Assembly: GCF_004217665.1 (NCBI RefSeq)
Contig: NZ_RXIU01000001.1
Coordinates: forward strand, 1-60,906
Direction: 5' to 3'
Length of the DNA: 60,906 nucleotides
Source: Candidatus Magnetaquicoccus inordinatus
Lineage (GTDB): Bacteria; Pseudomonadota; Magnetococcia; Magnetococcales; Magnetaquicoccaceae
Shown: positions 31,243 through 40,724 of the stretch, one piece after another
Position numbering within the stretch: the first letter of the stretch is position 1
Layout: each line of letters opens with the position of its first letter
Translations under genes and position numbers: made by a program
Notes under the pieces: generated by a model
Databases searched by the model: none
Told to the model about the DNA's origin: nothing
The model's input: only the letters and a program-made list of their open reading frames with translations

Positions 31243-31364
31243 CCAGGAGGAGATCATCTCCTCCTGGCGGAGGATTGGAAGCGGAGCCTCCAAGATCTTG
31301 ATTTTGCTTTTTAGCGGCGCTTTATCCACAAGCCAAGGCGTTTTTTGCCTTGGCGCAGCGCCGC
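31243..31364. repeat. Composite hairpin element (core palindrome plus nested stem)
   Basis: 31243-31267 is a 25-bp palindrome identical to the cores at 93-117 and 47564-47588 except for the central base. At 31314-31364 an outer stem (gcggcgct / agcgccgc) encloses an inner stem (gccaaggc at 31332-31339 / gccttggc at 31347-31354) with a T-rich loop. The nested part has the same plan as 34477-34528 but different inner-arm bases. The rest of the 31147-31409 spacer holds no gene. Confidence 0.75.
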
Positions 31365-31409
31365 AATGTATTTCTACTCATTTGCTTGCAAATTGGTATG
31401 AGGTGAGGA

Positions 31410-33818
31410 ATGGCCCGCAAAAAGAGCGAACGCTTGGCGAACAAGGGGAGCAACCGTACAGAGCAAGCAACGGTTCCGGCACGATCTGATCCGTTATTGT
31501 TGCCAGGGAGCAACCGTACAGAGCAAGCAACAGTTCCGGCACGATCTGATCCATTATTGTTGCCAGGGAGCAACCGTACAGAGCAGGCAACGGTTCATAG
31601 CTCTCCCGATTCGTTATTGTTGCAACTGCGCCAATGGTATGCCGAAGGTAAACTGCAGGAGTGTTTACAGGCAGCGGAAGCGGCATTGCAGCAGGGGCTG
31701 GAGGATGCCGCTCTATTCAATCTGGCGGCAGTGTGTCATGTTCGTTTGGGGCAAAGTGAAAAAGCCCAGGAGTATTGGCAGAAGGCTCTTGGTCTGCGTC
31801 CGGATTATGCGGAAGTGCATAATAATTTGGGTAATCTGCATTTGCAACAAAACCGCTGGAGTGCAGCAGAAGAGTGTTACCGTCAAGCTTTATTGGTACG
31901 GCCTGCCTATGGCGATGCTTTGAACAATCTCGGTAATCTGCTGCGCAAACAAAACAAGGAGGAGGAGGCGGAAGCGCTATACCGTCAGGCATTGCAACTG
32001 GATCAGCAACTGATTCCTGTCGAAATCTATTGCAATTTTGGCTCTTTGCTTCTGGAGCAGAAGCGTTTCAGCCAGGCAGAATCCTGCTATCAGCAGGCTT
32101 TGCAGCGTTTTCCACAGGCGCCAAACGCCCGTTTTGGTTTGGCTTCGGTTTGGCATCAACGGGGCAATTGGCAAGAGGCTGAAGCGGAATATCGACAATT
32201 ATTGCAGCAGCAAGCGGATCATCAGGGTGCACTCTTTGCTTTGGCTAAGCTTCTGCAACAGCAAAAGGATTATGTGCAAGCAGAGGCTCTCTATCAGCAA
32301 TTATTAATCATCCATCCGGCGATGGCAGAGGCGCACAACCAATGGGCCACCTTGCTCAAGGAGATGAGCCGTTATGCAGAAGCAGAAGAGCATTATCGGT
32401 CAGCGTTGCGCTTGCAAGGTAATGATGCAACCTATCATAACAATTTGGCAACGCTGCTGCAGACGCTAAAACGTTATGCGGAAGCGGAGAGCGCTTACCG
32501 GCAGGCGCTGCTTCTCTCAGGGGGGCGGGTGGAAATTTATAACAATCTCGCTGTTTTGTTGCAAGAGATGGGTCGAGGAGAGGAGGCGGAACAATATTAT
32601 CGCCAAGCTTTGCAACAGGATGCGCAGTATGCGGTAGCCTATTGCAATTTGGGATCTTTGTTGTTTGAACAGAAGAGAGCCGTAGAGGCTGAAGCAAGCT
32701 ATCGTGATGCCTTGCGCTTGCAGCCGGACTATGCCGAGGCGTTGAACAATTTGGGCAACTTGTTGAAAGAGTTGCGACGCTACAAGGAGGCCGAGGAGTG
32801 TTATCGTCGGGCCTTGTTGTTGCAGCCCGACTATCGGCAGGCAGAGTGGAATTTAGCTCTGTTGCTGCTGTTGCTGGGACGTTTTCACGAAGGATGGCCC
32901 TGCTATGAGGTGCGTTGGCAGATCAATAGTGCAGAATGGCGACAAGTGGAGGATTTGCCGTTTGTGCGTTGGCAGGGGGAGTCATTGGTTGGCAAATCGA
33001 TCATCGTGGCTCCAGAGCAGGGCTATGGTGATCAGATTCAATTTTGTCGCTATGTACCGTTATTGAAGGAGCGTGGAGCCACTTGGGTGACGGTGCTCTG
33101 TTCATTGTTGCTCAAGCCATTGTTTGCCACATTACCAGGGGTGGACCAGGTTTTGGCCTATGAGCAGGTCAGTCTCTATCCTCGGCATGATTATTGGGTG
33201 AGTTTGTTGTCATTGCCAATTTGTTTTGCCACTACCCTGCAGAACATGGTCAACCAATTACCCTATTTGCAGGCCACTGCAGAGCGCATCAGTTGGTGGC
33301 GCCCGTTGTTGCCTCGGCGTGGTCTGCGGGTTGGTCTGTTTTGGCGCGGGCGGGCAACGCCACGCGATGTCAATCGCTCTCTGCCAGATATGACTTTGTT
33401 GGCACCTTTATGGTCAGTAAAAGGGGTTAGCTTTATCAGTTTGCAAAAGGGTGAGGGTGAGGAGGAGGCCAGTCATGCCCCTGCCCAGCAGCCCCTGTTG
33501 CCGTTGGGAGCGATGATTCGGGACTTTGCCGATACGGCAGCCATTGTTGCCCAATTGGATCTGTTGATTACAGTGGATTCTGCAGTGGCACATGTGGCTG
33601 GAGCTTTGGGAAAACCCTGCTGGCTGTTATTGTCGGCCTGGGATAGTGACTGGCGCTGGTTGCTGGAGCGGGATGATTCGCCCTGGTATCCTGGTGTGCT
33701 GCGTTTGTTTCGCCAGCGTCAAATAGATGATTGGGCAGCGCTGCTTGCGGAAGTGGCAACAGAGTTGGCAGTTGTGGTCAGCAAGAGGCAGGAGAAAGGA
33801 GAGAGCAATCATGGGTGA
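31410..33818 (+). CDS. TPR protein with C-terminal GT9-like (heptosyltransferase-fold) glycosyltransferase domain, 802 aa
   Basis: Residues 13-72 are three near-identical 20-residue units beginning GSNRTEQATV. A long TPR array follows (about residues 75-500, repeated NLG...L...ALRLQPDYAEA pattern). The C-terminal domain (about 500-795) resembles the TPR-linked glycosyltransferase family related to ADP-heptose:LPS heptosyltransferases: it has IIVAPEQGYGDQIQFCRYVPLL, LRVGLFWRGR, ISLQKGEGEEE, and near the end DLLITVDSAVAHVAGALGKP, the usual nucleotide-sugar region. The ATG at 31410 follows AGGTGAGGA directly. The stop overlaps the next gene by 8 bp. There is no signal peptide. It lies next to the giant Ser/Thr-rich protein and may modify it, which is inference; the acceptor could equally be a lipid-linked glycan. 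Confidence 0.88.
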   Translation: MARKKSERLANKGSNRTEQATVPARSDPLLLPGSNRTEQATVPARSDPLLLPGSNRTEQATVHSSPDSLLLQLRQWYAEGKLQECLQAAEAALQQGLEDAALFNLAAVCHVRLGQSEKAQEYWQKALGLRPDYAEVHNNLGNLHLQQNRWSAAEECYRQALLVRPAYGDALNNLGNLLRKQNKEEEAEALYRQALQLDQQLIPVEIYCNFGSLLLEQKRFSQAESCYQQALQRFPQAPNARFGLASVWHQRGNWQEAEAEYRQLLQQQADHQGALFALAKLLQQQKDYVQAEALYQQLLIIHPAMAEAHNQWATLLKEMSRYAEAEEHYRSALRLQGNDATYHNNLATLLQTLKRYAEAESAYRQALLLSGGRVEIYNNLAVLLQEMGRGEEAEQYYRQALQQDAQYAVAYCNLGSLLFEQKRAVEAEASYRDALRLQPDYAEALNNLGNLLKELRRYKEAEECYRRALLLQPDYRQAEWNLALLLLLLGRFHEGWPCYEVRWQINSAEWRQVEDLPFVRWQGESLVGKSIIVAPEQGYGDQIQFCRYVPLLKERGATWVTVLCSLLLKPLFATLPGVDQVLAYEQVSLYPRHDYWVSLLSLPICFATTLQNMVNQLPYLQATAERISWWRPLLPRRGLRVGLFWRGRATPRDVNRSLPDMTLLAPLWSVKGVSFISLQKGEGEEEASHAPAQQPLLPLGAMIRDFADTAAIVAQLDLLITVDSAVAHVAGALGKPCWLLLSAWDSDWRWLLERDDSPWYPGVLRLFRQRQIDDWAALLAEVATELAVVVSKRQEKGESNHG
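31446..31625 (+). repeat. Three 60-bp in-frame direct repeats at the start of the TPR-GT gene
   Basis: Copies at 31446-31505, 31506-31565 and 31566-31625 begin gggagcaaccgtacagagca. Copies 1 and 2 differ at only a few bases; copy 3 diverges in its second half. Near-identity at the DNA level indicates recent duplication or slippage and possible length variation of the N-terminal 20-residue linker. Confidence 0.9.
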
Positions 33819-34353
33819 ACTGTATGCAGAGATCAATCCAAAGGTAGAGGAATTTATCAAACAGCAGCATCTCTTTTTTGTGGCGACCGCGCCTGTGCAA
33901 GGGCGGATCAATCTTTCGCCCAAGGGGATTGATACCTTTCGGGTGATCGATGCGCGTTGTGTGGCATTTCTGAATTTGACCGGCAGTGCCAATGAGACGG
34001 CGGCGCATTTGTTAAGCGACAACAGAATTACCTTTATGTTTTGCAGTTTTACGGCGCAACCATGGATTGTGCGACTCTATGGTCAGGGGAGGGTCTATCA
34101 TGCCAGAGACAGCGAATGGTCGCATTGGTTGGCCCATTTTCCCGATTTGCCGGGAAAACGACAGGTGATAGTGGCGGATATTGATCTGGTACACAGCTCC
34201 TGTGGTTTTGGTGTTCCTTTGATGGATTTTCAAGGTGAGCGCCAACAGATGTTGCGTTGGGCAGAAAAAAAGGGCGAGGAGGGGATCAGGCGCTATTGGG
34301 AGGAAAATAATCTGCTCAGTTTGGATGGAGTGCCTACCCAGATTTTACCTTGA
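33811..34353 (+). CDS. Pyridoxamine 5'-phosphate oxidase-family flavoprotein, 180 aa
   Basis: FMN-binding split-barrel protein of the PNPOx-like family. Typical stretches are GELYAEINPKVEEFIKQQHL at the N-terminus, INLSPKGIDTFRVID, FLNLTGSANETAAHL, ITFMFCSF, and the C-terminal CGFGVPLMDFQGER...WAEKKGEEG. The start at 33811 is chosen because AAAGGAGAG (33796-33804) precedes it and it begins the conserved domain; it overlaps the upstream TPR-GT stop by 8 bp. Family members bind FMN or F420, but substrates are mostly unknown. I do not infer true PNPOx (pdxH) activity. Confidence 0.85.
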   Translation: MGELYAEINPKVEEFIKQQHLFFVATAPVQGRINLSPKGIDTFRVIDARCVAFLNLTGSANETAAHLLSDNRITFMFCSFTAQPWIVRLYGQGRVYHARDSEWSHWLAHFPDLPGKRQVIVADIDLVHSSCGFGVPLMDFQGERQQMLRWAEKKGEEGIRRYWEENNLLSLDGVPTQILP

Positions 34354-34396
34354 TAGCCATTTGTGGTAACTATTCACACCCAAAACAACTGCGGGT

Positions 34397-34442
34397 CCAG
34401 GGAGGGCACCTCCCTGGCTGGGTCCAGGGATGGAATCCCTGG
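34397..34442. repeat. Pair of adjacent perfect hairpins
   Basis: 34397-34417 has 9-bp arms (ccagggagg / cctccctgg) and a 3-bp loop; 34424-34442 has 8-bp arms (ccagggat / atccctgg) and a 3-bp loop. Both begin after ggtcc, as the core palindromes at 93-117 and 47564-47588 do, so this looks like a diverged relative. It starts 43 bp after the PNPOx-like stop and may also end that transcript. Confidence 0.7.
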
Positions 34443-34460
34443 GATTTTGCTCTTAATTTT

Positions 34461-34799
34461 TTAATCGTTTGCTTTTGGCGCGCTTTACACACCAAGCCGA
34501 CGCGCTTTTTGCGTCGGCGCAGCGCGCCTAATGGAAGCAAGCTGTGCGGATTGGCGCGCCTATTTGCGCCAATTCGCACAGCATCCCCATGGGGGTAGAG
34601 CTGGCGAGCCAGCACAAACCTGAATAGTTACTAATCTTTTGCCTTTGGCGCGCTTTACACACCAAGCCGACGCGCTTTTTGCGTCGGTTTAAGCGCCCAA
34701 TGGAAGCAAGCTGTGCGGATTGGCGCGCCTATTTGCGCCAATTCGCACAGCATCCCCATGGGGGTAGAGCTGGCGAGCCAGCACGAACCTGAATAGTTA
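34461..34799. repeat. 170-bp direct repeat, two copies in tandem
   Basis: Copy 1 is 34461-34630 and copy 2 is 34631-34799; they are almost identical, with one net base missing in copy 2. Each contains a run of palindromes. In copy 1 an outer stem ggcgcgct (34477-34484) / agcgcgcc (34521-34528) surrounds an inner ccgacgc (34497-34503) / gcgtcgg (34511-34517). Then follow attggcgc...gcgccaat, ccccatgggg and gctggcgagccagc. The outer stem is altered in copy 2. The rest of the 34354-34926 spacer has no gene that I can support. Confidence 0.85.
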
Positions 34800-34926
34800 C
34801 TTGGTATGAAACAACCCCTGCACTGTGTTGGTGCAGAGGGCAAAGGCATCGGTAATTTGCGATCTCTTGGGTTGCCTGTCTCTGTTTTATGCTTCAGCAG
34901 TTCTATGGTATGGGTGGGGGTAGTGC

Positions 34927-38021
<3,095 letters not shown>

Positions 38022-38145
38022 TATTTCATTTGTGACAAAGGCACTGTATGATCAATTTGGTAAATGGCACGAAAAGTACTTTTTTGGCTAGGAGTTTTAG
38101 AGTATTCTGACTCGGCTTATTCCATTTTGTTCAGGAGAATGTTGC

Positions 38146-38472
38146 ATGAAGCGGATGCTGTTATCATTGGCGCTGTTGTTGGTGTTGGTACCTGGTGTGG
38201 GTACTGCGGAAAAAGAGGGTGCTGTGCGCGAGAAAGGGGCCAACTCAGAAGCCAATTTTGAGAGGGCAAAAGCGCGTAAAATAGAGGATTTGAAGACATT
38301 ATTGGCCTGTGTCGAAGCGGCAACCAGCCGGGAGATGATGAAGGGGTGTCGGGAACAGGTAGGTAAGCGGCGCGAGACGGAAGAGAAACGGGTAAAGTTG
38401 CAAAAACTTCAGGAGCAAAAACAACGTCTGGAAGAGCGGGAACGCAAACTCCAGAGTGAGGCTGCCAAATAG
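38146..38472 (+). CDS. Small exported coiled-coil protein, 108 aa
   Basis: No family recognised. An N-terminal signal peptide (MKRMLLSLALLLVLVPGVGTA) is followed by a highly charged, predicted helical segment with heptad-like Leu (LQKLQEQKQRLEERERKLQ). It has two Cys (about residues 54 and 68) that could form a disulphide. AGGAG stands 8 nt before the ATG. Probably a soluble periplasmic protein. It lies alone between ligA and the convergent lnt. Confidence 0.75.
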   Translation: MKRMLLSLALLLVLVPGVGTAEKEGAVREKGANSEANFERAKARKIEDLKTLLACVEAATSREMMKGCREQVGKRRETEEKRVKLQKLQEQKQRLEERERKLQSEAAK

Positions 38473-38480
38473 TTGTCCCC

Positions 38481-38735
38481 CATCCAGGAGGCAGCCCCAA
38501 CCTGGATGCAGCAAGCAGGCTGTTCGCGCGCTGCACGGCTCTCTTTCAGACAAAACATCTTTTGACTGGAAGAGGGGTGCGGAAAAAAAGAGTCCTAACG
38601 ATCTCTCAGAACACTCTCCAGGAGGAGCGATATCCCTTCCTGGAGCTTTTAAGCAAAAAGAACAATCCACAAGCTGTTTGCTGTTGTAAGGCAGAAAAAC
38701 GAGCAGCCGCAACCAGTAGGAGGACAAATCCTACT
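38481..38735. other. Intergenic hairpins between the small exported gene and lnt
   Basis: 38481-38508 has perfect 8-bp arms (catccagg / cctggatg) with a 12-bp loop, starting 8 bp after the upstream stop. 38616-38645 is an imperfect palindrome (ctccaggagg...ccttcctggag) related to the window's core palindrome family. 38715-38735 (agtagga / tcctact) overlaps the lnt stop. With convergent genes on both sides these probably help end transcription. No gene lies in this spacer. Confidence 0.6.
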
Positions 38736-40248
38736 CGGCATTTTTGCGCAGATAAGCGAGCAGGAGCAACAGCAACCAGAGCGCCAGCCACCAGCCACCA
38801 AAACGGGTATAAAACGAATTGGCACTGCCAGCAGGTACTGTCACCACCAAGCTGTCGGTTTGATTGGCAGCAATACGGCCCAACTCCCGGCCCCATTGAT
38901 CTATAACCGCGGAGATGCCGGTATTGGCAGCCCGAATCATCGGTAAACGATTTTCAATGGCCCGCAGACGGACCATGGCCAAATGTTGTGGTTTAGCGCT
39001 TTCGCCAAACCAGCCATCGTTGGTGATATTGACCAACCATTTGACCCCAGTAGCCGCCAGGGTGCGTACTTCATCAGGAAAGATGGCCTCATAGCAGATC
39101 AAGGGACCAATATCTCCTTTGTGCCAAGGGAGAGCGACTGGACCAGGACCACTGGAAAAATCTTCGGTTCCCTCAGTAAATTTTTGAAAAGTGGCGGGTA
39201 CCAAATGACGGAAGGGAATAAATTCGCCAAAGGGAACCAGATGGTGCTTGTCATAGCGCTGTTCCAGAGAGCCACTTTCATCCAGAAGCAGCATGCTGTT
39301 GAAATAGCGCCAAGGCTCCTCCTCGCCAGTGCGGTCGATGCTCGGTGCTCCGGTCAAAATCGGTGCCTGGATCTGTTGACTGGTTTGGGCAATGCGCTGC
39401 AGATAGTCTGGTTTGGCGCGGAAAAAAAAGGACATGGCGGTTTCCGGCCAGACAACCAGATCTACCGGGCGGGGGATCTCCAGGCTCATCCGCAGATAGC
39501 GCTCCAGAGTCTCTTGTTGTTGGCTGGTGGCCCATTTTAGCTGTTGGGGAATATTACCCTGCACGATAGCCACGCGAATGGCTGCTTGTGCGCTATTGTT
39601 GAGTGTCGCGGAGTCGGCAAGCCGCCAATGGCCATAGCCGGACAACAGCAGTAACAACAGGAGGAGAGCGGCAGTTTCACTGGCGATGCGTTGCAGAGGA
39701 GGGCGGCGCAACCATAAAGAGGCAAACAGTGCTGCCGGGAGCAACATCAACCAGGAGAGCAGATAGATGCCGCCCAGATCGGCAATTTGCAGAATATTTT
39801 CCCAGTTGTTCCAACCATAACCCAGCAAATTCCAGGAAAATCCGGTAAACAGATGGGTGCGTAACCATTCACAGAGAACCCAAAGTGCCGGAGCTGCCAA
39901 AGGCAACAAATGCGGGCGCGGAGCCAGAGTGGGGAGCAGGGCGCCGAACATGGCCGGATAGAGCGCCATCAAGGCAGAGAGTGCCACCAACATCAAGAGG
40001 GCAAGGGGGGGAGCAATCCCACCAAACTGCTGCAAGCTGGTCAGCAACCAGGAAAAGCCGAGAGTAAAATGGCTCAGCCCAAAGAGAAAGGCCAACCAGG
40101 CACTCTGCCGGGTAGAGCTGCCAGAGAGCAGAATCAGCAATAGAGTCAAGCCAAGCGTGGCGGTGAACGGTGTGAGGGCAGAAGGAAACTCCCAAATGGA
40201 GATGCCGCCTGCCAATAAGGCCAGCAAGGAGGGAAGAAGAGCTCTCAT
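38731..40248 (-). CDS. lnt: Apolipoprotein N-acyltransferase
   Basis: Inner-membrane enzyme that N-acylates the lipoprotein N-terminal Cys, the final step of Gram-negative lipoprotein maturation. The 505-aa product has an N-terminal bundle of Leu-rich membrane segments (about residues 5-215), a periplasmic nitrilase-fold domain, and a last membrane helix (WWLALWLLLLLLAYL). Catalytic residues are seen in order: Glu in VVWPETAMS, Lys in DKHHLVPFGEFIP, Cys in GPLICYEAIFPDE. NITNDGWFG is also conserved. The start overlaps the ybeY stop by 4 bp. The corC gene often found between ybeY and lnt is absent. Confidence 0.96.
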   Translation of the reverse strand: MRALLPSLLALLAGGISIWEFPSALTPFTATLGLTLLLILLSGSSTRQSAWLAFLFGLSHFTLGFSWLLTSLQQFGGIAPPLALLMLVALSALMALYPAMFGALLPTLAPRPHLLPLAAPALWVLCEWLRTHLFTGFSWNLLGYGWNNWENILQIADLGGIYLLSWLMLLPAALFASLWLRRPPLQRIASETAALLLLLLLLSGYGHWRLADSATLNNSAQAAIRVAIVQGNIPQQLKWATSQQQETLERYLRMSLEIPRPVDLVVWPETAMSFFFRAKPDYLQRIAQTSQQIQAPILTGAPSIDRTGEEEPWRYFNSMLLLDESGSLEQRYDKHHLVPFGEFIPFRHLVPATFQKFTEGTEDFSSGPGPVALPWHKGDIGPLICYEAIFPDEVRTLAATGVKWLVNITNDGWFGESAKPQHLAMVRLRAIENRLPMIRAANTGISAVIDQWGRELGRIAANQTDSLVVTVPAGSANSFYTRFGGWWLALWLLLLLLAYLRKNAE

Positions 40249-40724
40249 ACTGTTTCTCGGAGAGCGTAGGGATTGGCGATACCCAATTGTGCTAAAATGG
40301 CGATCTCCTTCTTTTCTTGACGTTCTGCTTCTTTCTCTGAACGTTCATGATCATAGCCCAAAAGATGCAAAAGGCCATGCACTACCAGGTGCATGGTATG
40401 CTCCAGAAAAGATATGGGAGCCTCAGTGGCCTCCTGTTCGATGGTCTGATAGGCCAAGACCACATCACCCAGAAGTCGTTTATTCTCTTTCACACCGCTT
40501 GCCTCGCCCTCTTGCAAGGCAAAAGAGAGCACATTGGTGGCTTTATCTTGTTGGCGAAAGTGTCGGTTGAGCTGACGGATATGGTTGTCATCAGTCAGCA
40601 GAATACTGACTTCACACTTTTTGCCCTTTCTTTGCTCCGACAAAGTCAATTTGGCTGCTTTGCGGATGCTTTTGTCAATGGGAGGCCACTGAGTGGATGC
40701 GTGCTGAATAAGAACCTTTGCCAT
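40245..40724 (-). CDS. ybeY: Endoribonuclease YbeY (rRNA maturation factor)
   Basis: Zn-dependent RNase in 16S rRNA 3'-end maturation and ribosome quality control. The 159-aa product carries the family signature HGLLHLLGYDH with three metal-binding His near residue 120, plus ATNVLSFAL and LLGDVVLA. The ATG at 40724 lies 50 bp inside the end of the upstream HD-protein gene. There is no later Met before the conserved core, so the long overlap appears real and implies tight coupling. Its association with phoH upstream is conserved in many bacteria. Confidence 0.95.
   Translation of the reverse strand: MAKVLIQHASTQWPPIDKSIRKAAKLTLSEQRKGKKCEVSILLTDDNHIRQLNRHFRQQDKATNVLSFALQEGEASGVKENKRLLGDVVLAYQTIEQEATEAPISFLEHTMHLVVHGLLHLLGYDHERSEKEAERQEKKEIAILAQLGIANPYALRETV

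Noticed and set aside
34354-34926. Insertion sequence remnant
   Set aside because: Terminal-repeat-like palindromes are present, but there is no transposase fragment in any frame and no target-site duplication I could define.
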